NCBI RefSeq assembly: GCF_028368975.1
Contig: NZ_JAQNDM010000002.1
Location: 4,644,425 to 4,708,424, forward strand
Source of the DNA: Stigmatella ashevillena
GTDB taxonomy: Bacteria; Myxococcota; Myxococcia; Myxococcales; Myxococcaceae
Length of the DNA: 64,000 nt
Direction: 5' to 3'
Each line of letters opens with the position of its first letter. Position 1 is the first letter of the stretch. Under the pieces are notes generated by a model. The model saw only the letters and a list, made by a program, of their open reading frames with translations, searched no databases and was not told the DNA's origin. Shown piece after piece: positions 7,199-16,917 of the stretch. The position numbers and the translations under genes are program-made.

Positions 7199-9043
7199 TC
7201 AGCCCTCGCGCGAAGGGGGGCCTGGCGTGAAGCTGGGATCCGCCGCCGTGTAGCGCTTGAGCTTCGCGAGGAAGGTTCTCAATGGCATGCGGATCAGCTC
7301 CGCCGCCCGCGTCTTGTTTCCTCCCGAGGCCACCAGCGCCGCCTGCATGCGGCTCCGTTCCAAATGGCGGATCTCCTCCTCGATCGGGCGGAAGCCTTGC
7401 ACGGCGTCCACTGCTCCCTCCTTCGCCCCGCCTTCCTCGTCCTTGGCCCCCTCCGGCACCGTCGGCCCCAGCGAGTCCCACAGGTCCTCGGGCGCCAGCA
7501 CCTCTCCGGAGGTGCCCGCCGCCACGAAGTCCATCAGGTTCTTCAGCTCCCGCACGTTGCCCGGCCACAGGTGCGCCGAGAGCAGCTCCAGCGCCCCCGG
7601 CGTGATGGTCATCCTCGCCCGCCCCACCTTCCGGCACGCTTCGTCCAAGAAGCTCTGGCTGAGCAGGGGCAACTCCAGCTTGCGGTCCCGCAGCGGCGGC
7701 AGGCACAGCTTCGCCGCTCCCAGTCGGAAATAGAGGTCCTGGCGAAACCGCCCCGCCTTCACCTCCTGCTCCAAATCCCTGTTGGTCGCCCCCACCAGCC
7801 GGATGTTGATGGCCCGCTCCCGCGTGTCGCCCACCCGCGTGAAGCGCTGCGTGTCCAGCACCCGCAGGAGCTTGGCCTGCACCGCCAGGGACAGCTCCCC
7901 GATTTCGTCGAGGAAGAGCGTTCCTCCATCCGCCGCCTCCAGCAGCCCCGTCTTGCGGCTCACCGCCCCCGAGAATGCCCCCTTCTCGTGGCCAAACAGC
8001 TCGCTCTCCACCAGGTTCTCCTGGAACGCCGCGCAGTTCAGCGCCACCAACGGCGCTCCCGCTCGGCTCGACCAGTGGTGCAGCGCCGAGGCCGCCAGTT
8101 CCTTGCCCGTCCCCGTCTCCCCCAGCACCAGCACCGGCAGGTCCGCCTTCGCCAGCCTCGCGATCAGCGCGTAGAGCCGCAGCATCGCCGGATCCGCCAC
8201 CACCACCGACGCCTCCCCCACCCGCAGCAGCTTGAAGGTCTGCGCCACCGCCCCCGCCTGTCCCTCCGTCGCCGCCCCCGCCGCGGCCCTCGCTCCCGAG
8301 AGCAATGTGTCCACGTCGCACCCGTCCGAGGGGTAGCAGGCCAGCCCCGCTCGCCACTGCGCCCGCCCACTCTCTCGCAAGAGCCGCGTCACCACCGCCC
8401 CCGCCCCTTCCGCCCCCACCTCCGGCAACAAGAGCAGCAGTTGTCCTCCCCCCGCTCGACCCACCACGTCCATGAGGCGCAGTTGCCCCATGAGCCCCTC
8501 TGCCGCCGCGTCCTCCAGCCCCTGCGGGCACATCAGAGACACCAGGCTGAAGGACCGCTCGTAGCGCGCTGCCCGCTCCAGCTCCTCCTCGATGCGCTGC
8601 CGGAAGGACCCCAACCCCAGCAATGGCCGCCGCGTGCGCGACCGGCTCGGCCCATGGAAGACCAGCGTCACCCCGCACAGCGTGATGATGTCCCCGGAGA
8701 GCATCAGCCGCGGCGCCTGGATGCGCTCCCCGTTCACCGCCGTGCCGTTCTGGCTCCCCAAGTCCACCAGGTGCGCCTCGTCCTCCCTCAGCACGAACCG
8801 CGCGTGCGAGCGCGACACCGCTCCGTCCTGAAGTCGCAGTTGCGCCGTCTCCCCCCGCCCCACCAGCACCTCCCCCGTGCCGGGCAGCCGGACGATGCGC
8901 GATGAGTCGTTCTCGAAGACGAGGAGGTAGGCCCCCTCGAGCTCGGGCGGATGTCCTCGCCGAGGGGCTTGCCCCACGTCGTTGACGGCGGTCGAGACTC
9001 CGACCTCACTGGCCTTGCTCATCGGTTGCCCAAAGCCTTCCAT
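7199..9043 (-). CDS. FHA-domain sigma-54-dependent activator
   Basis: About 614 aa. An FHA phosphothreonine-binding domain (about residues 38-130, [20 protein letters not shown], then [11 protein letters not shown]) is followed by a degenerate GGDEF-like segment (about 140-265) in which the active-site motif reads RAGGGQL instead of GGDEF. A sigma-54 AAA+ domain comes next (Walker A GETGTGKE about 308-315, GTLFLDE Walker B), then a C-terminal Fis-type helix-turn-helix ([20 protein letters not shown]). The sigma-54 contact loop reads GAFSGA instead of GAFTGA. Of several in-frame starts (9133, 9058, 9043, 9022), ATG 9043 follows a G-rich stretch. FHA-linked activators are abundant in myxobacteria, where they answer Ser/Thr kinases. 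Confidence 0.92.
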   Translation of the reverse strand: MEGFGQPMSKASEVGVSTAVNDVGQAPRRGHPPELEGAYLLVFENDSSRIVRLPGTGEVLVGRGETAQLRLQDGAVSRSHARFVLREDEAHLVDLGSQNGTAVNGERIQAPRLMLSGDIITLCGVTLVFHGPSRSRTRRPLLGLGSFRQRIEEELERAARYERSFSLVSLMCPQGLEDAAAEGLMGQLRLMDVVGRAGGGQLLLLLPEVGAEGAGAVVTRLLRESGRAQWRAGLACYPSDGCDVDTLLSGARAAAGAATEGQAGAVAQTFKLLRVGEASVVVADPAMLRLYALIARLAKADLPVLVLGETGTGKELAASALHHWSSRAGAPLVALNCAAFQENLVESELFGHEKGAFSGAVSRKTGLLEAADGGTLFLDEIGELSLAVQAKLLRVLDTQRFTRVGDTRERAINIRLVGATNRDLEQEVKAGRFRQDLYFRLGAAKLCLPPLRDRKLELPLLSQSFLDEACRKVGRARMTITPGALELLSAHLWPGNVRELKNLMDFVAAGTSGEVLAPEDLWDSLGPTVPEGAKDEEGGAKEGAVDAVQGFRPIEEEIRHLERSRMQAALVASGGNKTRAAELIRMPLRTFLAKLKRYTAADPSFTPGPPSREG

Positions 9044-9095
9044 AGGCCCCCTGTCCATACAATGTCCGCCACGCGCACGGCCAGCGCTCAGGCAG

Positions 9096-9147
9096 GCATG
9101 CCAAAGCTGCATGCCACCGCTCTCCACCACCATGCAGCTTCTGCATG
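9096..9147. promoter_or_regulatory. Paired palindromes upstream of the sigma-54 activator
   Basis: Two dyads sit between the divergent activator and xylanase genes. One is GGCATG-N9-CATGCC (9096-9116) and the other is CATGCAG-N3-CTGCATG (9131-9147). They also share a 10-bp inverted match (AAGCTGCATG at 9104-9113 against CATGCAGCTT at 9131-9140). The arrangement resembles a pair of operator sites for a dimeric regulator that could serve both genes. No protein partner can be named from sequence. Confidence 0.4.
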
Positions 9148-9267
9148 GTGACCCGCCTCGGGCCCCCGCCTCTCCCAGCAGACGCCCTCCGGCACGCTTC
9201 GCGCAATGGCTCCCGCGCCGTGGATGGCCCCGCCCTGCCCGGGCGGTTCTCGACCCCAGGTGGTGAC

Positions 9268-10923
9268 ATGCGCCGTGGATGGCTCGGATGTCTGGTGACC
9301 CTCGTCTTCATCGGCTGTGGGTCCGGAAACACCTTGGAGCCAGAAACGCCCCTGGACTCCACCGCGCCCTTCGTCACCATCCACGCGCCCACCGCCCTTG
9401 CCAAGGTGAACGGCGTGCTGGGCGTGCTGGGCACCGCCTCGGATGATGTCGCCGTGGCCTCCGTCGAGGTTCAGGTGGACGAGGCCTCCTTCGCCCCCGC
9501 CTCCGGCACCACCGAGTGGAGCTACCTCTGGAACACCGCCTCCTTGAGCGATGGCCCCCACGGCCTCACCGTTCGTGTCACCGACACCTCGGGCAACGTC
9601 GGCCTCACCTCCGTCACGGTGGACGTGAACAATTTGACTCGGGGCACTCCGCCCCCGGTGGTGATGGCCCTCACCGTCGCGCCGAAGGGGGGCGTCATCG
9701 GGGACATGCTCCAGGCCTCGGCCTTCTTCACCAACCCCGGCACCCAGCCCGTGCAACTGTCCCGGCTGCGGCTCACCGCCCGTCCTCCTGCCGGGGGCAC
9801 GCTCGCGGAGGGCGCCGAGGTGGACTTCGAGCCCATGCTCGGGCCCCTCACGCTGGCCCCCGGAGAGACGGTGCGGCTGGAGGCCCTGGGCCGGCCCCGC
9901 GCCACGGCCCCCACCGGCGATTGGCAAGTGCTTCCCAGTTATGAGGAGGGGGGCGTCACGCACTTCGGGGCTCCCCAGACCGTGCCGCTCCGGCGCCAGG
10001 TGCGCCTGGGCGCTGCCACCCACCAGAAGCGTCTCTTCGATGCGGCTGAGCCCCTCTATCAACAGACGTTCCTGTCTCACTTCGACTCGCTGACGCCCGA
10101 GTACGAGATGAAGATCGCCCAGCTCCAGCCCGCTCAGGGCCAGTTCGACTTCACCATCGCCGATCAGATCGTCGCCTTCGCCGAGGCGAACGGAAAGCAG
10201 GTCCGGGGCCACACGCTCATCTGGGGCAACTCCCTCCCCGCGTGGCTCACCGGGCGGACGTGGACGCGCGAGGAGCTCCTCCAGGTGCTCGAGAACCACA
10301 TCGCCACCGTGGTGGGGCGCTACCGGGGCCGCATCACCGAGTGGGACGTCGTGAACGAGGCCTTCCTCGATGATGGCACCTGGCGGCAGAACCTCTGGCT
10401 GACCACCATCGGCCCGGAGTACATCGCGCGGGCCTTCCAGGCCGCCCACCGCGCCGACCCTGCCGCCAAGCTCTTCTACAACGACTACAGCATCGAGCGG
10501 ATCAACTCGAAGTCCAACGCCATCCACACCCTGGCCACCTCGCTCCTCGCCCAGGGCGTCCCCATTGATGGCATCGGGATGCAGGCGCACGTCTCGCCCA
10601 ACTACTACCCCACCCAGGCCCAGCTCGAGGCCGTGCTCTCCCGTCTGGAGGCCGCAGGGCTGGAGGGCCAGTTGACCGAGCTGGACGTCAACCTCACCCA
10701 GCTCGCGGACACCCCCGCGGCGGAGAAGTTCGAGCTCCAGGCGCAGATTTATCAGGGCATGGTGGCCGCCTGTCAGGCCCGCCCCGGCTGCACCCGCATC
10801 ACCACATGGGGCATCACCGACAAGTACACCTACCTGGGCAGCGCTGGCGCGCCCCTCCTGTTTGACACCCAGTACGGGCCCAAGCGCGCCATGGAGGTGA
10901 CTCGCCGTATCCTGGGGCGCTGA
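9268..10923 (+). CDS. Secreted GH10 endo-1,4-beta-xylanase lipoprotein
   Basis: 551 aa from ATG 9268 (AGGTGG upstream). An N-terminal lipoprotein signal ends LVTLVFIGC. An Ig-like domain follows (about 35-125, [20 protein letters not shown], then [12 protein letters not shown]), then a second beta-rich spacer (about 130-240), and a GH10 barrel to the C-terminus. The acid/base is E364 (WDVVNEAF) and the nucleophile E471 (LTELDVNL); the substrate-binding RGHTLIWGN block is present. GH10 enzymes cleave the beta-1,4-xylan backbone. The lipobox suggests it is held at the cell surface. An alternative in-frame start at 9145 would destroy the signal peptide and is rejected. Confidence 0.95.
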   Translation: MRRGWLGCLVTLVFIGCGSGNTLEPETPLDSTAPFVTIHAPTALAKVNGVLGVLGTASDDVAVASVEVQVDEASFAPASGTTEWSYLWNTASLSDGPHGLTVRVTDTSGNVGLTSVTVDVNNLTRGTPPPVVMALTVAPKGGVIGDMLQASAFFTNPGTQPVQLSRLRLTARPPAGGTLAEGAEVDFEPMLGPLTLAPGETVRLEALGRPRATAPTGDWQVLPSYEEGGVTHFGAPQTVPLRRQVRLGAATHQKRLFDAAEPLYQQTFLSHFDSLTPEYEMKIAQLQPAQGQFDFTIADQIVAFAEANGKQVRGHTLIWGNSLPAWLTGRTWTREELLQVLENHIATVVGRYRGRITEWDVVNEAFLDDGTWRQNLWLTTIGPEYIARAFQAAHRADPAAKLFYNDYSIERINSKSNAIHTLATSLLAQGVPIDGIGMQAHVSPNYYPTQAQLEAVLSRLEAAGLEGQLTELDVNLTQLADTPAAEKFELQAQIYQGMVAACQARPGCTRITTWGITDKYTYLGSAGAPLLFDTQYGPKRAMEVTRRILGR

Positions 10924-11010
10924 AGTTCCTGTTCTTCCGTCTATCCCGGTTGTGAGGGCCTGGAGCCGTGCATTACGCTGCGGGCGGAAGCGAATCGTCC
11001 CGGAGTTGCC

Positions 11011-11784
11011 ATGCGCCACGCCTGGTCCTGTCTGCTGTTGGTTCTTCTGCTCTCGACGCCGGCGGTGGCCGCACGCAAGCCCAACCCCTTCCTCGTACAG
11101 GCCAAGGTGCACTACCAGGGACTGGAGTATGAGAAGTGTCTGCGGCGGCTCGAGCAGGCCGCCCGGTGGAAGCTGAAGAGCACCCGCGCCGAGCAGGTGG
11201 ACATCGAGCTCTACTCGGGCCTGTGCGCCTTCAACCTCGGCAACGAGGAGGAGGCCCGCAAGTCCTTCAGCGTGGCGCTGGAGTTGGATCCCAAAGTCGA
11301 GCTGCCGCCCTACTCCAGCCCCCGGCTCGTCGCCTTCTTCGATGCCCTCGCGCAGCGCACCACGCCTGCCGAGGACACTGAGGAGGAGACGGCTCAGGCC
11401 GAGCCGCCCGTGGCCACGCCCCCGCCCGCGGCGCCGAGCCCCACCCCTCCGCCGGTACAGGACACGCCCCGCCAGGTAGAGCTGCAACCCGCTGCGCCCC
11501 CCGAGCAGCCCCTGCTCACCCAGGCGCCCCCGGCCCCCAAGTCCAAGAAGCTGCTCTTCCCGGTGCTGCTGTCGGGCACGAGCGCCGTGGCGGCGGGAGG
11601 CGCGGTCTACTTCGGCCTCCAGGCGCGCTCCGAGGAGGAGAAGGCCAATGACCGGGACACCTTTTATGAGGACTCGCTCGCCCGCCGCGACGATGCCCGG
11701 CAGAACGCGAAGCTGGCCAACGTGGCCCTGGGCGTGGCGGCCACGGCTGCGGTGGGCGCGCTGCTCTCCTACGTCCTTCAGTGA
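11011..11784 (+). CDS. Exported TPR-like protein with Pro-rich linker and membrane tail
   Basis: 257 aa. A signal peptide (LLLVLLLSTPAVAA) precedes a short alpha-helical TPR-like region (about 25-110, GLCAFNLGNEEEARKSFSVA) whose pattern matches the small envelope TPR proteins of myxobacteria. A Pro/Ala-rich linker follows (about 120-180), and then two hydrophobic stretches near the C-terminus (LLFPVLLSGTSAVAAGGAVY and LANVALGVAATAAVGALLSY). It ends 9 bp from the convergent PEGA-domain kinase. I do not recognise a named family. It could be an envelope scaffold whose helices are exposed outside the inner membrane. Confidence 0.75.
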   Translation: MRHAWSCLLLVLLLSTPAVAARKPNPFLVQAKVHYQGLEYEKCLRRLEQAARWKLKSTRAEQVDIELYSGLCAFNLGNEEEARKSFSVALELDPKVELPPYSSPRLVAFFDALAQRTTPAEDTEEETAQAEPPVATPPPAAPSPTPPPVQDTPRQVELQPAAPPEQPLLTQAPPAPKSKKLLFPVLLSGTSAVAAGGAVYFGLQARSEEEKANDRDTFYEDSLARRDDARQNAKLANVALGVAATAAVGALLSYVLQ

Positions 11785-11793
11785 GGCTCGGGG

Positions 11794-13539
11794 CTACATC
11801 CCGTCGAGCAAGTTGATGCGCAGCACCACTTCCCGGCGTGCGGTCACCACCACCCGCACCTTGCGCTTCACGTCGAGATCCTGGTTCACCAAGGTGAGCG
11901 TGTGCGTGCCGCTCGGCAGCTCGAACGGGGCCATGGGCGTCACCCCGAGGGACTTGCCCGCGTAGAGCACCTCGGCCCAGGGGTTCACCCGCAGCGAGAC
12001 GGTGCCCGAGGAGGGCTTGGCCGCCACACGCGCCGCAGGCTTCGCCGGTGACGGAGGGGCTTGCTCGTCCGAGGCCGAAGCGGCGGCCTGCGTCTCCGGT
12101 TCAGGCGGGGCCGGAGCAGGCGCCGCCTCGGTGGGGGCCCCCGGCAGCATCGGGGCCACATCCACCGCCACGGGGACAGGCGGCGGCGACCCCTGTCCGG
12201 CCAGGGGCAGCGTCTGGAGGGAGACCCGCGCGGGGGCCGCTCCGGAAGAGTCTCGCAGCGCCGGCAGGGTCAGCCCCGCGCCCACGAGCAGCGCGGCCAG
12301 GCCTCCTCCCGCGACGAGCCACGGCACGAACCGGCGCGACGGGCGGGCAGGCGGAGGCGGCGCAGGTGCAGGCGCGGGCACCGGCAGGGGCACCTCGGCG
12401 ATGGAGACCGTGAAGTGGGTGGAGAGATCCACGTTGACCCACTGCGAGGACGTCTGCGGAGGCGCATCGCCCGTCTTCTTCAGCGCCGAGGACGTGTCCG
12501 TGTTGACCGAGGCGTTCCCCACCTGAGCGGCGTTGGGCGCGGCGTTGAGCGAGCCGCCGGACTTCGGGCGGGTGCTGACCGCGGAGATGATGTCGGCTTC
12601 CTCGCCAAACAGGGCGCGCAGCAGGTTCTTCACCTTCTGCTGCGTCATGGCCCCCGCGCCGAGCGCGTAGCCCTCCAGCGCCGTCGCCATGCTCTCCGCG
12701 CTCGGGAAGCGCTCCTGGGGGTTTCGGGCGATGGCGCGCAGGGAGAGCGCCTCCAACTCGGGGGCAATTCCCGGCCGGACTTCGCGCGGCGGCTTGGGGG
12801 TGTCCTGGAGGATGGAGCGCACGAGCGCGCCCTCGGAGGGGCCCTGGAAGGGCCGCTCTCCGGTGATGAGCTCATAGAGGACGATGCCCATGGCATACAC
12901 GTCCGTGCGCGGATCCGCCTTGTGCCCGCTGAGCTGCTCCGGGGACATGTACGCGTACTTGCCCTTCACCGTGCCCGCATTGGTCGTCGAGAGCGAGGTG
13001 GACGCCTTGGCGATGCCGAAGTCCACCATCTTCACCGTGCCGTTGAAGCCGACGAGCACGTTGTCCGGGCTCACATCGCGGTGGACGACGTTCATCGAGC
13101 CGCCCGCCTCGTTCGTGAGCGTGTGCGCGTAGTGCAACCCCTTGAGCGCCTGGGCGCAGATCCACGCGGCGAAGCCCGCGGGCACCTCCAGGTGGCGCTC
13201 GTCCATGCGGCGCTTGAGGGTGCGCAGGTTCACCCCGTGGATGAACTCCATGGCCAGGAAGTAGGTGCCGCCGTGCTCCCCCAGCTCGAAGATCTGGACA
13301 ATGTTGGGGTGGGAGAGCTCCGCGGCCAGCCGCGCCTCGTTGAGGAACATCTCCACGAACTTCGGATCCCTTCCCAGGTGCGCCAGCATCCGCTTGATGA
13401 CCACCGTCTTCGCGAAGCCCGCAGGGCCTTCCTGGCGCGCCAGGAAGACCTCTCCCATGCCGCCGGTGGCCAGCAGCTTCAGGAGGCGGTACTTGCCGAG
13501 TTGAACTTCGGGCGTGGGCACGCCGGCGACGGTGGACAT
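11794..13539 (-). CDS. Membrane Ser/Thr protein kinase with PEGA domain
   Basis: 581 aa. The N-terminal Hanks-type kinase domain (about 15-285) has a glycine loop LLATGGMGEVFLA, K49 in TVVIKRM, catalytic loop HRDVSPDN (D155) and DFGIAKA (173-179). The loop carries Ser where most kinases have Lys, a common form in myxobacterial kinases. A Pro-rich region and one transmembrane helix follow (VPWLVAGGGLAALLVGAGL). The extracytoplasmic C-terminus is a PEGA domain (GTVSLRVNPWAEVLYAGKSL, then LPSGTHTLTLVN). The likely role is phosphosignalling across the inner membrane. It ends against the convergent TPR-like gene, and a lipoprotein gene starts upstream on the same strand. Confidence 0.93.
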   Translation of the reverse strand: MSTVAGVPTPEVQLGKYRLLKLLATGGMGEVFLARQEGPAGFAKTVVIKRMLAHLGRDPKFVEMFLNEARLAAELSHPNIVQIFELGEHGGTYFLAMEFIHGVNLRTLKRRMDERHLEVPAGFAAWICAQALKGLHYAHTLTNEAGGSMNVVHRDVSPDNVLVGFNGTVKMVDFGIAKASTSLSTTNAGTVKGKYAYMSPEQLSGHKADPRTDVYAMGIVLYELITGERPFQGPSEGALVRSILQDTPKPPREVRPGIAPELEALSLRAIARNPQERFPSAESMATALEGYALGAGAMTQQKVKNLLRALFGEEADIISAVSTRPKSGGSLNAAPNAAQVGNASVNTDTSSALKKTGDAPPQTSSQWVNVDLSTHFTVSIAEVPLPVPAPAPAPPPPARPSRRFVPWLVAGGGLAALLVGAGLTLPALRDSSGAAPARVSLQTLPLAGQGSPPPVPVAVDVAPMLPGAPTEAAPAPAPPEPETQAAASASDEQAPPSPAKPAARVAAKPSSGTVSLRVNPWAEVLYAGKSLGVTPMAPFELPSGTHTLTLVNQDLDVKRKVRVVVTARREVVLRINLLDGM

Positions 13540-13554
13540 GGGAGCTCGAGGGGC

Positions 13555-14742
13555 TTACGGGAAGTATCGGCCACGAAGGTACGTCTCGACATGCTCGATT
13601 TCGGGATCACCCAACGCGCGGCCGAAGACGAGCACCTCGGCGAACTCGGTGGCGGCGAAGGCATCGGCGTTCAGCTCCTGGCGGCCCCCGAGCATGAAGC
13701 CCCCCATCCCCTGGGCGCCGGGATCTCGGTTGGCGGAGGGCGCCTCTTCCCTGCCGTTCGCGCGCACGCGGGAGGTGGGGCCGTTGAACAGGGCGGTGAT
13801 GAAATAGAAGGTTCCCGCCGACCTCTGGAGGTAGGGGCTGGAGAACTTGGTGGAGTAGAGCTGCAAGGCCCCGGGCGGCTCGATGGTGGCCTGGACGCGG
13901 AGCCGACTGGGCCCCACGCCCGGGGGTGCATCCAGCAGCGTCTTGTTCACATCCGTGAGCGGCGCCTTGTAGACGAAGAAGATCGTCACCGGCTGCGCCA
14001 GCGCGGTGGCGAAGGCCGCCGTGCGCAGGTAATCGCCGCTGCCCAGGGTGTCGCCATCGAACACCACGGTCGGCAGGCCATTGAGCCCCCGGGCCTTGAA
14101 GAGGGGCTGCCGGTTCTCCTCCGTCTGGGTCAGGGCGTGGGCATTGCCGGAGAGGTCAGCCCAGGAGGCCACCCGGGCGCCCTCCTCGGGCATCGTGCCC
14201 TCGGGGCCGTTCAGCCGGTCCGCCGAGAAGTGCAGCGCGAGGTTCGGCGGCAGCGTGGCCACGCTCACCAACGCGGTGGCGGACCGGGAGGAGTCCTCCA
14301 TGCTTGTGGCCACCACGTGGAAGGTGCCCTCGGTGGCCGGTGCGGTGTACTGCCCGGCGGCATCGATGGTGCCTCCCACGGCGCCCTCGCGGACACTCCA
14401 GCTCACCCGCGTGTCGGTTGCCTGGCTCACCGTGGCCGAGAAGAACCGCGTCGCGGAAGGGGCGAGGCTCGCCGACATGGGGCTCACGCTCACCTCCACG
14501 GTGGGGGTGGGGCCTGCATCCGGGCTGCCTCCATCCGGGTTCCCCGCGTCGGGGGTCCCCGCATCGGGCAGGCCGGCATCGGGAGGACTCTCCTCGAACG
14601 GCTGGCACCGGAGGTCCACGCAGATCTGACTGGGCGGGCACGCGTGTGTGTCATCACAGCTGCGCCCCGCGGGCTCGGTGAAGTCCACCGAGCACCCGGC
14701 CCACAGCACGCAACCCACGGAGAGAAGCAGAAGTTTGGTCAT
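13555..14742 (-). CDS. Lipoprotein with Ig-like and LamG-like domains (paralogue A)
   Basis: 395 aa. The lipobox is LWAGC (Cys17), followed by a Cys-rich segment (CDDTHACPPSQICVDLRC) and a PDAG/PDGG repeat linker. One Ig-like Big domain comes next (about 75-165, VSVSPMSASLAPSATRFF, then GTIDAAGQYTAPATEGTFHV), then a concanavalin/LamG-like C-terminal domain (about 170-395, LALHFSADRLNG, then IFFVYKAPLTDVNKTLLDAP). It is clearly paralogous to the next gene at 14852-16648. It is probably a surface-exposed adhesin or polymer-binding lipoprotein; no catalytic motif is visible. Confidence 0.8.
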   Translation of the reverse strand: MTKLLLLSVGCVLWAGCSVDFTEPAGRSCDDTHACPPSQICVDLRCQPFEESPPDAGLPDAGTPDAGNPDGGSPDAGPTPTVEVSVSPMSASLAPSATRFFSATVSQATDTRVSWSVREGAVGGTIDAAGQYTAPATEGTFHVVATSMEDSSRSATALVSVATLPPNLALHFSADRLNGPEGTMPEEGARVASWADLSGNAHALTQTEENRQPLFKARGLNGLPTVVFDGDTLGSGDYLRTAAFATALAQPVTIFFVYKAPLTDVNKTLLDAPPGVGPSRLRVQATIEPPGALQLYSTKFSSPYLQRSAGTFYFITALFNGPTSRVRANGREEAPSANRDPGAQGMGGFMLGGRQELNADAFAATEFAEVLVFGRALGDPEIEHVETYLRGRYFP

Positions 14743-14851
14743 GACACAGGAAGGTCCGTTTGACCGGGAAGGGCCAGACGGGACGGGGGCGTTGGCGTGA
14801 AGGGTACCCCGGCGAGACGGTCGCTTGCCGAAGGCCCCTCACGCTCGCCTG

Positions 14852-16648
14852 TCAGGGGGGGAAGTAACGGTTCTTCAGATAGGCTTCGACCTGGCCCAGG
14901 TCCGCGTCGCTGAGGGCGCGATCAAAGAGGAGCACCTCGGCGAACTCGGTCTTCGCGAAGGCGTTGGCGGTCAGCTCCTGGCGGCCCCCCAGCATCAGGC
15001 CCCCCATGCCGAGGGCCCCTGGGTTGCGGTTGGTGGGAGTCTCCTCCACCCCGTTCGAGCGCAGGCGGGAGTTGGCGCCGTCGAACAGGGCGGTGACGTA
15101 ATAGAAAGTGCCCGGGGTCTTCTTCACGACCGGGCTGGTGAACGTGGTGCTGTAGAGCTGCAACGCACCCTCGGGCACCGTGGTGGCCTGAACGCGGATC
15201 CGGCCCGAGCCGGTGTTGGGGGGCGCATCCAGCAGGGTCTTGTTCACGCTCAACGGAGGGGCCTTGTAGACAAAGAAGAGCGTGAGGGGCTGCGCCAGCG
15301 CGGTGGTGAAGGCCATCGTGCGCAGGAAGTCGCCGCCGCCCGTGTCGTTGCCATCGAAGGACACGGCCGGCAGCCCGTTGAGCGCGTTGGCCTTGAAGAC
15401 CGGCTGCCGCAGGGCTTCGGTCTGGCCCAGGTCGTGCCCACTTCCGGAGAGATCCACCCAGGAGGAGACGGGGGCACCCTCCGCGGGCAACGTGCCCCCG
15501 GGGCCAAGCAGTTGGGCGGCCGACACGTGCATCACGAGGCCGGTGCTCGAAAAGGGCCTCACGATGACGGTGGCGGTGGCGCTCTTCGACGGGTCCGCCG
15601 CGCTGGTGGCCACCACGTGGTAGGTACCGAGGGTGACCGGTGCGGTGTAGAGCCCCGCGGCGTCAACGGTGCCTCCGCCCGCCTCCGTCACACTCCAGTT
15701 CACCGCCGTGTCCGCCGCGCCCGTCACCGTCGCCGTGAACGCCTGCGTTCCGCCTGGCGCCAGCAGGGCCTCCGTGGGGGAGAGCGTCACCGCCACGGTT
15801 TCGGCCGCGGTGACGCGCACCGTGGCGGTGGCGCTCTTCGACGGGTCCGCCGCGCTGGTGGCCACCACGTGGTAGGTGCCGGGGGTGGCCGGTGCGGTGT
15901 AGCGCCCCGCGGCGTCGATGGTGCCTCCGCCCGCCTCCGTCACGCTCCAGTCCACCCCGGTCGTCGAGGTCCCCGTCACCACCGCCGTGAAGGCCTGCGT
16001 GGCCCCCGCGACCAAGTCCACGGCCTCCGGGGAGAGGCTCACGGCGATGGGAGGAATCACCACCACCCGCACCGTGGCGGTGTCGCTCTTCGACGGATCC
16101 GCCACGCTGGTGGCCACCACGTGAAAGGTGCCCTCGGTGGCCGGCGCCGTGTAGAGCCCCGTGGCGTCGATGGTGCCTCCGTCCGTCTCCGTCACCCGCC
16201 AGAGCACCGTGGTGTTCGACGCGCCCGTCACCATGGCGCTGAACAACAAGGTGGTGCCCGCCGGGACGTTGGGCGCGATCGGCGTGAGCCTCACCGAGAC
16301 CGGCACCGGCTGGGCCTGCACGTTGATGGTCGCGGAGCTGCTGCGGGAAGGGTCCGCCACGCTGATGGCCACCACGTGGTAGGTGCCCGCGACGGAGGAC
16401 GCCGTGTAGAGGCCCGTGTCATCGATGGCGCCCGCGTCCTTCTCCACCACGACCCATCGCACCGAGGTGTCGTCCAGCCCCTGGATGTCCGCCGTGAAGC
16501 GCTGCTGCTGCCGGAAGCCGAGGTTCACGGCCCGGGGGCTTACGGAGATGGAGGGGCCTTGCGCCTCCTCCCCGCCGTCCTCCGAGCAACTCAGGAAGAC
16601 CGCGGCCACTGCCAACAGGACAATCGAGGAGATCCGAGCGGGAGTCAT
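14852..16648 (-). CDS. Lipoprotein with Ig-like repeats and LamG-like domain (paralogue B)
   Basis: 598 aa from ATG 16648. The signal peptide ends VAAVFLSC. Four Ig-like repeats follow, each about 83 residues (249-bp period; the TYHVVATSAADPSKSATATV block recurs almost unchanged), then the same LamG-like C-terminal domain as the neighbouring paralogue (LTLFFVYKAPPLSVNKTLLD). The pair arose by tandem duplication, and the Ig copy number differs (one against four). Longer in-frame upstream starts would ruin the signal peptide. The architecture suggests a cell-surface stalk carrying a binding domain. Confidence 0.82.
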   Translation of the reverse strand: MTPARISSIVLLAVAAVFLSCSEDGGEEAQGPSISVSPRAVNLGFRQQQRFTADIQGLDDTSVRWVVVEKDAGAIDDTGLYTASSVAGTYHVVAISVADPSRSSSATINVQAQPVPVSVRLTPIAPNVPAGTTLLFSAMVTGASNTTVLWRVTETDGGTIDATGLYTAPATEGTFHVVATSVADPSKSDTATVRVVVIPPIAVSLSPEAVDLVAGATQAFTAVVTGTSTTGVDWSVTEAGGGTIDAAGRYTAPATPGTYHVVATSAADPSKSATATVRVTAAETVAVTLSPTEALLAPGGTQAFTATVTGAADTAVNWSVTEAGGGTVDAAGLYTAPVTLGTYHVVATSAADPSKSATATVIVRPFSSTGLVMHVSAAQLLGPGGTLPAEGAPVSSWVDLSGSGHDLGQTEALRQPVFKANALNGLPAVSFDGNDTGGGDFLRTMAFTTALAQPLTLFFVYKAPPLSVNKTLLDAPPNTGSGRIRVQATTVPEGALQLYSTTFTSPVVKKTPGTFYYVTALFDGANSRLRSNGVEETPTNRNPGALGMGGLMLGGRQELTANAFAKTEFAEVLLFDRALSDADLGQVEAYLKNRYFPP

Positions 16649-16917
16649 CGCGAGTGGGGTGTCCCTGGGCCAAGGTGAACCACCAAACACACTGAATGCC
16701 ACAGACTCTGCATTCCCGAAAGTGTGGGAATCCAGGAGGAAACGACACACCCCGGATACAAAGAACACACTGGGACTTTCCGTGTGAGGGGGAGGCCCGG
16801 CCTCCGGGGGCCCCGCATCATTATATGGGGAGCGTCATTCCCCTCTGGCGCAGGCTCCACGGCCCGTCTTGCCCGGGGCCTGCGTACATGGACGCACTCT
16901 GGCCCTGGACGGTCCGC

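Noticed and set aside
15550-16400. 249-bp repeats as possible non-coding repeat
   Set aside because: They are Ig-like domain repeats inside the lipoprotein gene.
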